64,000 bases of DNA from Larus michahellis. Taxonomy: Eukaryota > Chordata > Aves > Charadriiformes > Laridae. The translations under genes and the position numbers were made by a program. The stretch lies in contig NC_133910.1 in assembly GCF_964199755.1 (NCBI RefSeq), positions 11,540,711-11,604,710 on the forward strand. Direction: 5' to 3'. The notes under the pieces are model-generated. The model had not been told where the DNA came from. It searched no databases and saw nothing but the letters and a program-made list of their open reading frames with translations. This document shows positions 1 through 11,500 of this stretch, piece by piece (the first letter of the stretch is position 1; each line of letters starts with the position of its first letter).

Positions 1-1330
1 GACAACTCGAAAAAACCAACCCTGACTGGCGAGAAGTATTGTGTCTCGTCAAAGGAAATACACGATACCGAAACGCCAGGCGATACTTTTGACCACAGGA
101 TCTCTTTTTCTCTCCCCTCCCTCGCCCTCCCCACCGCACGAAATCTTACTGACAACACCCGCAGCGTGCGCGACCAGCCCCCCGCCGCACCGCAGCCGAC
201 CCAGAACAGCCCAAGCCCCACCGGAGAAGCCGTCCCGGCAGCACCGCCCCACCGGCCGCGGAGCCCTTCCACCACTCAGCCCAACCGGTGGCAGGGGTCA
301 CCTCCCGGGCCGGCCAGTGACCCGCCGCCTCCCTGCCCCGCGGCCCACCCGCGCTGAGGCACGGCGGCGCCGGGGCAGCGCCAGCCCCAGGGCCCACAGC
401 CCAGGCCCCGGCACTCCACCCGCGATCCCCCAGCCTTCTGACTGTCCCCGGCCCAGAGTCCCGCTTCCCTCAGCCACCCCTCACGGTACCTGGCAGCCCC
501 TCCCGGGCAGACGGAGGTCCCTCAGCAGCGGGCGCCGCCTCCCCTCACGGCCGCAGCACCGGCCACCGCCATCTTGGAACATCCGGCTGGGAGTTCCGCC
601 GCCGCCGCCGACGTGTCACGCCGCGCCGCGCGATGACGCCACGGCCGCGCGCGCTTGTTTGTGTTTCTCTCCCGCCGGGTCCCCCCGCCCTTCCGCCTTC
701 CTTTAAAGGGAAAAGGGGGAAGGCAGAAGTGTCGGAGGGTAAAAAAACCCAACCACTAAGGGCGGAAGCGGCCTCGACGGTGCGGGGCTGGCAGCGCCAC
801 AGTGTAGCGCAGGCGCAGTACGGCTGCGGCCTCAGGCGTCGCTGGTTCGAGTCCCGGCTTGGGCGGCTGCGGGGGCTCCTGCCAGTTCGAGTCCCGGCTG
901 AGGCAGTTCCAGGCGCGGCCGGTCTTCACGACCCGCCGGCTGCCCCCTCGGGTGCGGGCCTGCCGAGGGGACCCTTCTCCCTGGGGGGCACCTACGGTTT
1001 TAAGGCCCTGTCCGCCACGGGCCTCGCTCCGACCGGCCGGGGTTTGGTGGAGCGCGGCCTCGGGGGGTACCCGTTCCCCTCGGGCAGCCGCCGTGCTTGT
1101 TCCGGCAGTTCCGAGCCCCCGGGTTTGGCGGAGCGGGTGCAGTGGCGAAAGCGGCCGCCAGGGCGGGACAGAGGGCCGCGGGCCCCCGGCCGGCCTCGCC
1201 TTGGGCCTGTTTCTGTCATGGCGGGAGCTGAGGGCAGAGGGGCCGGGCGCCCCTCGACCGGACCCCGCCGCGGGGTTCCCGTCGCGCCGGTCCGTGAGGG
1301 CTTAGTTTGTGAAAGGATTTGAATCATGTG
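1..1330 (-). promoter_or_regulatory. CpG-island promoter, probable 5' end of the neighbouring gene (SEC16A by synteny)
   Basis: The stretch is very GC- and CpG-rich from about 130 to 1310 and then falls sharply into AT-richer DNA. A YY1-type motif (CCGCCATCTTGG at 566-577, which reads as CAAGATGGCGG on the minus strand) and an ETS-like CGGAAG near 772 are typical of housekeeping promoters. On the minus strand a donor-like TCA|GTAAGA ends at 150, so a noncoding first exon from about 560 down to 150 is possible. In mammals SEC16A lies next to the NOTCH1 3' end on the same strand, with its start facing NOTCH1. That would place its promoter here. No SEC16A coding exon is visible, so the gene name is inference. 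Open frames in this island are by-products of high GC content. Confidence 0.55.
845..899 (+). repeat. Two direct copies of a 15-bp B-box-like motif
   Basis: GTTCGAGTCCCGGCT occurs at 845-859 and again at 885-899, a 40-bp period inside the CpG island. The core resembles the tRNA B box (GGTTCGANTCC). Neither copy has a pairing T-stem or acceptor stem, so no tRNA gene is called. Confidence 0.7.
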
Positions 1331-4300
1331 AAGGGATATTAATTGTGTGAAGGGATGTTAATCACGCGAACGTGTGGAACGCTGGCATACAAGCGTCCAA
1401 AAGCTGCAGCCTGGGTTCAGCCCTCCGCACACAGCTGTCCCTGGGATGAATTAACTCCAAGGCTTATAAAATCACTTCTCCAGAGAAGCATATGTTCCTG
1501 TGGTTGTTTGTTTTGGGTGGGTTTTTTTTAGACAAGATCACAGCATATCAAACAGTTATGTGCAAGTCTCAAGGTTTTCCCCCACTGCTCTGTGTTCCGG
1601 CTCTGCTTTGAGGGTCTCTTTCACACAAACATGAAGCTTTTAAGGAGAATTGATGCCCAAATGCGAGGAGGAGGTGTCTCGCTTACCGGGGTTTGCACCC
1701 AGGCGGTGGCCGTGCCGATGTTGTCACACTCTGCACCCAACAACAAGCCTTGGACGGGAAAACACAAACGACCTAAACAAACATCTTAATCAAGGGTCAT
1801 TATCAGCGCGGTCTGCACACTTGGTCATTAATGTCCTCAAAGCCCAGCCCGAGCACGGGAAGCAGCACATTGATGCTGGTGTGGGAACCAGAGGCAGCGC
1901 TGTGATTTTTAAAGTGCTTTTCATCTCCCTCTTGTGTAGGAACGTTCTTATAAACCAGCTTGTCAAATACAATTTCCCTGCACAGGCGTGAATTGTAGAT
2001 AAAGCCCTGGTCCTCCTTTGATATTTCCCCCAACAGGTGTAATCTGTGGAAACGTGATTTTAATTAGCCTGATTGGCTTTTAAAAAATACATATGTATTC
2101 TGTAAATACTGTCAACAGCTTATAGCTTTGTATTTACATTATGTATCTAACGCTTTTCATATACACTTATACATAGACAACGCGAACACTAATGATGGGA
2201 TCTCACCTTTGCTGATCTTCTGATAAGCATGTGATCCTAAAGAATTACCATGTTAAGACAATTGATCCCTTTTTACCCTGAAGTTTTCTAACTGATTTGC
2301 TGAACTCAACAAATGCAGCCAGTTCTGGATTTGGGAGTGACCCATTACAAATAAAAGGCTTGCTGCGGGATGACGGCAGCGTGTGTCCTTCTCTCCTGCT
2401 TCATCGTTTTAGGTGGGTTACAACACAAATGATAATAACCTTTTCCCACTGAGTTCTGATAAATTACTCAGCCTTCAGGTTGCAGGCAGCCATAAACACA
2501 GCCCTGCCCCAGGAACACACTATTAAAAAGATAATTCTCTGGGTTTGGAAACAGGCTAAAGGAGAGTTTCGCGTATGAGTATCTGTATCCTGTATCAGGT
2601 TAGCTGACTCGGACAGGCTGAGCTTTATTTATTTACTCATATAGTTGTCGTGATTATTCAGACTACCCCAGTCACGTTAACCCTTGTGTAATTTGGGAGA
2701 GGCTTCACCTGAGATGAATTTGGCTCCTTTTGTACATTCTTAAGGGGGTGATTCCAGCTGCAGTAACAGTTCGGCAATCAGGGTTCAAGCAGCTGGTAGC
2801 AACTTTCTGAGCAAACAGGGATAGCCTGGAGGTAAAAGCAATACAGAGTAGCAATTTCTAAATGTCCCATCTAATTGAGCAGGAATAATGAAAACAAAGA
2901 ATAAAAAAACCAAGCCCTCCAGCATGTAAACAAATAGTTCAGATGCACCGATTCTTCATAGCATCAACATACTTGCCATCGGAATAACTCGGTGCTAATC
3001 TTGTTTCACGCAAACATTTCTGAACCCTTCCCTTGGCATGGGATGCAATTTTAGTGCTTCTCAGCCTTTTTCACCTGGAACGCTAAACCAGCTGTGACCC
3101 ATTCATCCCTCAGCATCTTCTGTTGACATGAGAGCTTGAAATTCAGCTCCCAGCATCCTCACCAACATGAGGTAAAGATGGGCTTGTGGTTGCAAACCGT
3201 GGGTTGCTTGGAGGGGGCTGGGGGAAGTCAAATCCTTCTGGATAGAGAGCTGGTGGGAAAGCGTATATGTGGAGAGAGGGTTTGAAACGGGCCGTATTTC
3301 TCATTTCACTTTGCCTTGATCCCACCTGGGGATCCGTGACCCCACAATCACCTCATGTACCTGCTCAGGAAAGCAGGAACGAGGAACCTTTATGAGTTTT
3401 TGGGTCACCAGATGCCTTCATAAATGCAAGGGTCATTGGGGGCTAAATGCTTAAAAACTGTGCATCCTTACTCCTCTACTGCTTAGAAAACCTTTTACTG
3501 ACGTTTAGTTTGAATTACCTTGGGGCAAATTTATTAGTATCTATTCATGTGCCAGTGCAGACCTTTTCTGTTTTGCCTCTTTCCCTGGTATTTAGCCCCC
3601 TCTGTCCCATCCTCATGGAAAATTACATGCTTTGCAGCCCTACTCATCTTAGATGTGTTGGGTTGCCTCTTGCAACGTCACATTGTTTTGCACATCCTCA
3701 ACCCCCCCCTTTTTTAACCCATTCCAGGCTAAATTCATGCTTTGATGAGGACCGGAGTGTTGCACGCGGACAGGAGAGCGCCTTACTAATGCCTCATGTT
3801 GACATGAGCATCTCCCGGTCTCACCAGCAGCCTGGAGGCCGTGCTGGCAGCCAGCCGTGGGCATGAGCGCTGGGATGTGTACGTGTGGGAGAAGCCTGGA
3901 AGGATGGACTGCGTGGGAACGTGGCTGGATGTTCCCAGACGTGATTCATGGCCAGCACATGTGCGAATCGCAGGGAAGGCAGACACACTTCATCTCGCGT
4001 ACCCCAGATGGGATGCAGCAAGACACAACTTGGGGGAAGAGCACGTCTCAGGAAGCCCAGCTCCAGGGAGTCCCTTGGAGCAACGAGATCCTCACTGGTG
4101 AACCACATTTTGCGGGGGGAAGAGGGATTTGTCCTCAGTTAAAACACCCTTTTCCACAGAGCCTACAGGGAGTGCATGCCGGCACATCGCCTCCCTGACC
4201 TCTGACGGTGCTGAGTTTCACTGCTGCTGGGCGGCACATGAAATGCCACTGCTACAGCACCAGCTTCTGACCGGTCGTAGAGCAAATGTCTGGTGGCCCC

Positions 4301-5249
4301 GAATCCGTCTGGGGCTGGATACCAGGTACATGTACACACATGCCCACTCCCTTCCCCAGCCGTGGAGTGGAAAATACCAGCATTCCAGGAGTTACCAGGC
4401 TTATCTGATTTGGGAGGAGGTCCACGGCTTGGCTATTTATGTCTAGTTATTTGGGGACTTTGCAGCTGCATTTGGACTACAGAGTCCCCATGGGGAAGAG
4501 AAATAAATAAATTAAATTAAATTACCTTAAAAAGCTTGAGTGCAGCAAGAACAGCAAACGTTTCTGTGCTGTGTTTGTGCCCGGAGTGGCATTAGTGAAA
4601 CTCCCTTGGGTGCTGCTGCCCCTCGGCGGTGTCATCGGATGGCTTCCCAGTTCCTATCTCTGCAAGCCGCTGCATCTGAGTGCCCAGCCACATGCTCAGC
4701 ACTGTGTGCGAAGTAGGAAACACTACACACAACTCTTAACACCATTTGCAGAGGGCTCTGTTTCCATAGGCACTATGTAATTAAAAGCACGTGGCTGTTT
4801 TTTACCCTTGGCTGTCTCATCAGCGAGAGAATGCTCCTAAAAAACTGATGAGAAGGCAAAGTTTTAAAGTAACAGAATACAGTACTTTGAATGCGTGTGA
4901 GTGCTGGTCTTTAAAACAACTTTTCAGTGTTTCCCCTTTTAGATCCTGACCTAACGGCAGAGGCCTGAGGGGACATCAGAGCATCCACAGGGGCTACCCG
5001 GGCAGAGCCCCTCCTGCCTTGCTCAAACCAGACAGCTCAAGTCGGTGAGAGTTTTGCACAAGTTAAGGAGAAGGTTTCATTGTCCAAAGCCCTGCTCTGA
5101 ACTTTAACAGAAACCAAGACGTTAGGAAAGTGTCGGTGCCGAAAGGCAGCCCAGCAGTATTGAAGGACAGGGGGTATCAAGCCCAGATTTCAACCAATCC
5201 GTAACAAAAACACTAAGTTCCAGTTTTAGTAAAATCTAGATGCCCAGAA
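1331..5249. other. Intergenic DNA between the CpG island and the NOTCH1 3' end
   Basis: This is AT-richer unique-looking sequence with stop codons in all frames and no recognisable exon. It contains homeodomain-type TTAATTAG near 2060 and a perfect RBPJ core, CGTGGGAA, at 3912-3919. One such 8-mer is not more than chance predicts over this length of window. No repeat family or RNA gene was recognised. Confidence 0.5.
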
Positions 5250-5255
5250 GCATCA

Positions 5256-5261
5256 TTTATT
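5256..5261 (-). terminator. NOTCH1: Candidate distal polyadenylation signal AATAAA
   Basis: This is the plus-strand complement TTTATT, about 1.83 kb past the stop codon. It is the most distal canonical hexamer before the sequence stops looking like 3' UTR. I cannot tell which of the three hexamers is used. Confidence 0.4.
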
Positions 5262-5324
5262 GCAAATCAGTTAACCAAAAAAAATACATCATTTTTGCAA
5301 ACTACAACTTTGCATGTAGATAAC

Positions 5325-5330
5325 TTTATT
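5325..5330 (-). terminator. NOTCH1: Candidate polyadenylation signal AATAAA
   Basis: A canonical hexamer on the minus strand, about 1.77 kb past the stop. It lies close to the distal candidate and could be an alternative. Confidence 0.45.
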
Positions 5331-5497
5331 ACAGAAGATATCTTTTCTTAAACTACACTCTAGTTTATAAAACATAGGAAGATTCAACACCACGTGATGT
5401 TTTTATCACTCATATTAGGCATATCACAATAACAATGGTCTGAAACGTTAACTAAGATGAGTGCTCGGCAAGGTGCTGTGCCTTGAGAAATATCCAT

Positions 5498-5503
5498 TTT
5501 ATT
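5498..5503 (-). terminator. NOTCH1: Candidate proximal polyadenylation signal AATAAA
   Basis: A canonical hexamer on the minus strand, about 1.6 kb past the stop. If used, the 3' UTR would still contain both miR-34-type sites. Confidence 0.35.
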
Positions 5504-6008
5504 TGGTGTTCTAATAAAAGGGAATGAGGAAAAGAAACCGTTTTCTTAGGTTTTCTTGATTAACTGCTCTCTATCTGCCTGTCCCATACACATATCTAGT
5601 CTGAGGGTGTCTGCTTGCCTTTGCACCCGAGTGAGTGATATTCCAACACCTCTATAAGGTGATATATTTATGATATATTTAAGACTTGCTCATTTAGATT
5701 TTTGAAACAAAATCCACCTTTTCTTATAAAAAAAACCCCAAAACGTATTTACAAACATTAAATCTGCCACAGGCTTATACTATATTTTACATGATACACA
5801 GAAAGAGTGTACATCAATATAAAAAAAGATGCATCACTCCAGACTAACAAGAACAAAATGTTAACGCTTCCCGGCACAGACTCGGCTGTGCTGGCCTTCG
5901 CCCTCCTGTTTAGCCGGTCCAGCATCCCACCAAACCCGGCAGCGCTTTCCGCTGAGCACCCAGCAATCGCGCTGCCAGAGGAGCTGGATGCGGGCGAGCG
6001 CTCGGCGG

Positions 6009-6016
6009 TGGCAGTG
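6009..6016 (-). promoter_or_regulatory. NOTCH1: miR-34/449 seed match (8mer) in the NOTCH1 3' UTR
   Basis: The mRNA strand reads CACTGCCA, complementary to miR-34a/449 nucleotides 2-8 and followed by A. The preceding A extends pairing to position 9. NOTCH1 is an established miR-34 target in mammals; use of this site in birds is inference. Confidence 0.6.
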
Positions 6017-6896
6017 TTATAATGCTTTGCAATCTCACTCAGGTTCTCTGCATTAATAGACACGCCTTCTTTAAAACAGGCAGGCCATCCTTAAAATAAG
6101 GATGTGGTTTACAAGTTTATATTGGCATTTACTTCTTAAACAGTTACTCAAATGCAAACACGAGAACAAAAAAAAAAAACAAAAAACAAAACAGTAAAGA
6201 TACTCGAAGTAAAATTAAGTCTCCTTTGTGTATAAACTCCACAGTTATGGGTTTGGTATATACTCCGTAGTCATGGGCTTGCTCTCTTAGAAGTTTGGCA
6301 AACACACTTCTTTTTGGTGGGGGACAGTATTCATGTTTTGTAGGGGTGTTTTTTTTTTAGCTTAGAACCTGTTCTTACAGGTCTATAATCCTGATTTTTT
6401 TTTTTTTTTTAGATCATAAAAATCATTTAAATATATATATTCTTATATATATAAAAACAAGAGAGAACAAAAATTTCTATTATCAAGGCAAATGTACAAC
6501 TATATAATACTGAAATTTAAACAAAGATTTATGACTGGTACCATAAAATGTCCTCTCAGATACAACAGCAAAGAAAACATTTTAAAGTACATTTCAAAAA
6601 TCCATCCTTACTTAATTTCCCCCTCTCCCCCCAAGGAGTGGTATTTTTAGTCGATTTTTACTTCCCCTTTTCTTTCTCACCTCTCTTTCTGAGTTGAAAG
6701 AGAAAAAAATAAATTAATGGCATTTCAGAATCACAAATTGCTGCTTATAGCTTTACATATACATTTCCTCTCAAATCAAACACAATGAACCCCCTAAACA
6801 AAAGAGAATGTCCTATAAAAACCTAATTTTTTGATTTCTTGAAACACAACTGGTGTCCCACATTGAGTTCTTAACAATAGAACATATAAATAAAAA

Positions 6897-6903
6897 GGCA
6901 GTG
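6897..6903 (-). promoter_or_regulatory. NOTCH1: Second miR-34/449 seed match (7mer)
   Basis: The mRNA strand reads CACTGCC followed by T, a 7mer-m8 match about 190 nt after the stop codon. It sits in AU-rich sequence, a context that favours accessibility. Confidence 0.55.
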
Positions 6904-7092
6904 TTTTCATGTAAAATAAAAAGCACATAAATAAATACTAAAAAAAAGAGGAATTAATTTGTCTTTTTTTTTTTTATAAAAACATATTTAAAAAGGATCC
7001 TTTAATAAAAGCATCCAATGTCCTTTTAAAAAAAAATCTCCCTCAAGCTTCTAACTCCCACTGAGCACCAGCGTCTCTGAAACACCGTCGTT

Positions 7093-8562
7093 TTACTTGA
7101 AGGCTTCGGGGATGTGTCCCATCTGTGACTGCATGCTGGTGGGAGGGCTGGAGATGCCCTCGGACCAGTCGGACACGTTGGAGTGAGGAGATGAGCTGGA
7201 CCACTGGTCCGGCGACTCCGGAGACGGTGTTAGGAAAGGGTGGTCGGGCACCTGGAGCTGGTGGCTGGGGGTGTTGTCCAAGGGGGAGGAATAACTGTGC
7301 TGGGAAGGTGGAGTTAGAAACTGCGTGGTGGTCATGGGCTGGGCGAGGGAGGATGGCAGAGAGGTGGGCAGCATCTGGGAATCTTGAGGCAGGATGGTGT
7401 GGACCGCCATGGTACTGCTGCTCACCGGCTGCATGTCGGGCTGGCTCAGCTCCGTACCGAGGAAATTTTGGCCGATGTGGCCGCTCGCGTTGGAGCTGGG
7501 GTTGTGATGCTGCTGCGGCTGCTGCTGCTGCGGCTGCTGCTGGGGTTGCTGCGGCTGCTGCTGCGGCTGCATGTTTTGCTGCTGGAGCTGCTGCTGCTGC
7601 ATCTGCTGGAGCTGCTGGCTCTGCATCAGGTGAGGCTGGGAAGCCAGCCGGGTGTTGGGCATGGCTTGGTAGCTCATCATCTGCGACAAGCTTGTGGTGG
7701 GCAAGCCGTTGTGCAGGGAGGTCATCATGCCGTGCTGAAGGTTTTGCGTCTGCTGATGCGCTCCTGGTTGCATGTTGCCTCTCATCGGGTTGTACTGGTT
7801 CTGGACCATGCCGTTCTGCAGCCTGGTGAGCCAGTCACACTGCCCGTTCAGACCGGCCGCTCCGCCGACAGAGAAATTCATCGGGGCATTGCTCATCACT
7901 GTGCTGGGGCTGGAGACGGGGAGGTGAGAGAGACGCGGCGGCACCGAATCGAAGGCCATCCTGCTGGAGTTTCCCATGGCCATATCCTGCTTCCCCGCCA
8001 TGTTGAGGTGGTTGATGCTCATGTGGGCATCAGGCATGCCTGGCAGATGATTCAGAGGCATGGAAGGGGACTGCTGAAACGGCGAGGTCATCAGCGGAGG
8101 AGAGGCGACATCTGACAGGTACCCGTGGGGTGACTCCAGGGAGTCCACTGGAGACAACACGCTGGAGTTGTCAAGCAGACATCCTTTTCCATCTTGCGAT
8201 TTTTTCCTGCGGGCTTTGAGGTCTTTGGCATCTTTGCCGTTGCAGCTCAGGCCCTTGGTACTCGGTTTCCTGGCCTTCTTGCCCTGGACGGCAGGTTTCA
8301 GGTTGCCGATGTAGCTGTTGGGAGAGCAGAGCGGTGGGGACAGCGTGGGTGCCCCCAGCGGGCCGTTGTGCAGCGGTGGGCTCCGCACCAGGTTGTACTC
8401 GTCCAGCAGCCTCACGATGTCGTGGTGCATGCGCTCCTGGGCGATGTCCCGGGGGAGCCGGTCCATGTGGTCTGTGATGTCGCGGTTGGCAAAATGGTCC
8501 AGCAGGACCTTGGCAGTTTCGTAGCTCCCTTCTCTGGCTGCGAGGAACAGTGGGGTTTCCTC
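7093..8562 (-). CDS. NOTCH1: NOTCH1 exon 34 (coding part): last ankyrin repeat, transactivation region, PEST
   Basis: Residues 2061-2549 plus stop TAA (7093-7095). The exon opens after the acceptor TTTCCAG with [11 protein letters not shown], finishing the ankyrin domain. It continues through a basic stretch ([12 protein letters not shown]) likely to act in nuclear localisation, a Pro/Ser/Gln-rich transactivation region and the PEST end. The tract at residues 2373-2413 has 27 glutamines in 41 positions. The FBXW7 phosphodegron LTPSPES (2504-2510; plus-strand 7213-7233) and the WSSSSP motif are intact, and the protein ends in IPEAFK as in other vertebrate NOTCH1. Long plus-strand frames over this exon are shadows of the CTG-rich complement. 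Confidence 0.97.
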   Translation of the reverse strand, partial: EETPLFLAAREGSYETAKVLLDHFANRDITDHMDRLPRDIAQERMHHDIVRLLDEYNLVRSPPLHNGPLGAPTLSPPLCSPNSYIGNLKPAVQGKKARKPSTKGLSCNGKDAKDLKARRKKSQDGKGCLLDNSSVLSPVDSLESPHGYLSDVASPPLMTSPFQQSPSMPLNHLPGMPDAHMSINHLNMAGKQDMAMGNSSRMAFDSVPPRLSHLPVSSPSTVMSNAPMNFSVGGAAGLNGQCDWLTRLQNGMVQNQYNPMRGNMQPGAHQQTQNLQHGMMTSLHNGLPTTSLSQMMSYQAMPNTRLASQPHLMQSQQLQQMQQQQLQQQNMQPQQQPQQPQQQPQQQQPQQHHNPSSNASGHIGQNFLGTELSQPDMQPVSSSTMAVHTILPQDSQMLPTSLPSSLAQPMTTTQFLTPPSQHSYSSPLDNTPSHQLQVPDHPFLTPSPESPDQWSSSSPHSNVSDWSEGISSPPTSMQSQMGHIPEAFK

Positions 8563-11500
8563 CTGGAAAGCCAGCAAAGATGGTTAGGCTTAAGTTCACC
8601 GATTCTCCTGGCTAACACCATCCCGAGCTCCGCGCCCAACACCATGCAGTTGGGTGGCACAGACAGTAATTGTCTCTCCTCTGGTGAGGTTTTGCTGCTG
8701 CTTTTTCCTACCCTGCTGAGCCATATCAAACCAGGAACCCTACAAGTGACCCAGAACATGTGAGGAGATGGCCACACGAACACTGTATCACACTGCTCAC
8801 CAAGCACTGCATGGCCCCTCAACATCACCCGTAGGACCAAATCCCAAAATGCTCCTTTGAGCTAAATCCAACAGCATCATTCATAGCAGAACAATCAAAT
8901 CAGAGTCTCAGTGCCAGAGTGTGTTGTATTTTAGGCAAAATTTACCCTTTAACGGACTCCCAAAATGGTTCTTTCCTTGCCCACGTCAGCCCAGGAGACC
9001 CTTACCTTATTGTTCTGCATATCCTTATTGGCACCATTCTTCAGGAGGACTACTGCGGCTTCAACATTATTCACAGCAGCTGCCCAGTGCAGTGCTGACT
9101 TGCCTACAGAGGAAGACCATGAAATAGAAGAGGCGTTAGTGAGGGGTAAGAGTAACAGCAAGCGGCCCCTTCCTTCCACCCCGGAGGGAGCCTGTGTTTT
9201 GGTTGCCTGCAGTACCTAGATCATCCACGGCATTGACGTCTGCATGGCAGTTGATGAGATCGTCCAGCATGCCCTCCACAGCCAAGCGAGCGGCCAGAAT
9301 CAGAGGAGTGGTCCCATCATGCATCCGGGCATCGAGATCGGTTGCCCTGTTCCTAATGAGGATCTGCCACAAGGCAAAAGGGCAGGAAACACAAACGTTA
9401 GGAGGGACAGACAGCCGGCACGCCAGGTACCCAGGTCTCAGGACCTGCAAACCCCTTTCTGGATGCCAGTCCCTCCAGTCCCCGCTACCAGTCCGGAGGT
9501 GCACATCCGAGGGCAGCTACTTTGCTGTGCGCTGCCCTGAGACAAGAGGGGCTTCAGCCTGTGAGACTTTCACCCCACACCTCACCATGACAAGCTGGAG
9601 ATCCTGTGACAAGCTCAGTTGTGTGATCGGCTCGATATGTAGCACCAGTACGTTCCCCAGAAAACCCTGAGACTGGCGGCAAAAGGATCGATTACCTGGA
9701 AGACTCCTTGGGCATCGGCAGAGACGGCGGCGTGGAGGGGTGTCCTGCCCATGTTATCCTGGATGTTTGCATCAGCACTGGCTTCCAGCAGACGCTTGGC
9801 AGCGTCCGAGCGGGAGTACCTGGCCGCCAGGTGAAGCGCCGTCTCGCCGGTGCGGTCAGTCTGGTTGTGTAAGCTGGCGCCTTGGTAAATGAAATCGGAG
9901 ATGACGGCAGGAGCATCGTCTTCTTCTTCGCTATTGCCGGTCTCCAGCCCTCCTCCGCTGCACGAGGCGATCATGAGGGGGGTGAAGCCATCTGAAAAGC
10001 ACAGGGGAACTCGGTGAAAAAAAGGCTTTTTACCCCTCTGTAATGCAGGCGGCTCAGCAAGATGCTCTGCCTGCGATAGATGCTTATTCTCATGGGTGCA
10101 TCAAGACTGAGTTCCTGGCTGGTTCTAAACATCAAACACGAATATCCTTCCTCTGATATGGATCTGAAATTCCTTAGTGGTATCTCACCACTCACTGCTT
10201 TTCCTATTTCATCTGCTAGCTCGCACACTAACGTGTAAGGTACAATTTATAAGGAAGGTTGCTCAAAGCAAACTTGAGTACGGTACAGCGCAGCCTTAAA
10301 TATTTTTCTTATTTCAGGGGACAATTTCACAGATGTGGGGAAGACCAAATGTTTGTAATAATTTAAAAGCCTACTAACTATTATTACAGTTAAAACCCTG
10401 AAAAGAGGATTGGGAAATGTGCAGTTTGGTGGGAGGAGAGGACTCTAGGAGTGGCAGAGAGATAAAAACTGGATGATTTAATAGGTACTTCTTCTGTATT
10501 CTCTAGTTTCCATCTCAGTGATTAAACGAAAGAGATCTCATGGAAAGCAAAATGTGACAGGGTCTATGTCTAAATCACAGACACCGGCACCAATGGGATG
10601 CAGAAGGGTTAGCAGCGACTCTATTAGAAATGGAGACAGGTCGGGCTGCCTGGGGCTGCTCATCTGCGAGGGGTAAGGGAGGATTTTAGATTAGCTGACG
10701 AGCAGCACAGAAATGAAAGGAATCCACCTTACCGGGACCTCTGACGTTGACATCCATACAGTCTGCATCGATTTCCCCCTGCGGTGGGGTGGGCGCCATG
10801 GAGGATATGCGCAGGTCAGCGGCATCCAGGTGCTGCTGGGTCCACTGCCTGTGGTCCGTCTGATCGTCCGTGTCGGGCAGCATCGCCTGCTCCTCGAACT
10901 GAGGAACGACAGCGGGAAATGAGCACCAAGCAAAGCGCACGAGTCGGGGTGGGAGCAGGGGGCTGAGCTCTCGCCTGGGAGGCTCTGCAAGTCTCAGAGG
11001 CGCGTTTGTCACACGCAGGTTAGCCAAGGAGCCGGCAGCAGCGATGTGCAGCGCAGACCAGATGCCTGAGGTCCCTGCGCTCTGCTGCTTTCACAGCGCT
11101 CTGCTCCTTCCACGACAAAACCCAGCGAGCGACGACTCGCAGCACAGAAAGGGGATGTGGCAGTGAGCTTACCCTGAACTTCTTGGTGTCCAAGGTCTCC
11201 TCATCACCCCACTCATTTTGGTTGTCATCCATCAGCGTGCCGTCTGAAGCATTTTTGAGGGGTCTTTAAAAATAAAACCATACAAAAAATTAGCTCCTCT
11301 GCAGGAACCAGTCTGTGACGGACTGTGTTTATCTACATGCACAACCTGAAAGGAGAATCGACAAGGCAATTTCCCCTCAGGTTGCCTTTCATTTTTTACC
11401 AAGTACAAACGGACCACAAAGCATTTAAAAACCTCCTCCAGAAGGAAACACTGTTTCCCCCATGCAGAACTTTAAGAAACCTGATTTTTCTCCTCCCCAC

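Larger units (their letters stand above)
5250..7092 (-). other. NOTCH1: NOTCH1 3' untranslated region
   Basis: This is AU-rich sequence downstream of the stop codon on the minus strand, about 1.8 kb, similar to mammalian NOTCH1 3' UTRs. It contains two miR-34/449 seed matches, a TA-rich simple tract near 6429-6455 and several A/T homopolymers. The exact end is uncertain. AATAAA hexamers on the minus strand lie at 5498-5503, 5325-5330 and 5256-5261, so more than one cleavage site is possible. Confidence 0.7.

Noticed and set aside
800..905. A tRNA gene around the GTTCGAGTCC motifs
   Set aside because: The T-stem flanking bases mismatch and no acceptor-stem partner exists upstream; the motif alone is not a tRNA.
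41..1322. Open frames of 150-230 codons in the left CpG island
   Set aside because: Pro/Arg/Gly-rich composition artefacts of GC-rich DNA with overlapping frames on both strands and no family resemblance.
7125..8115. Long plus-strand open frames over exon 34 (234 and 243 codons)
   Set aside because: They are antisense shadows of the CAG-rich NOTCH1 reading frame, with low-complexity Ala/Leu translations.
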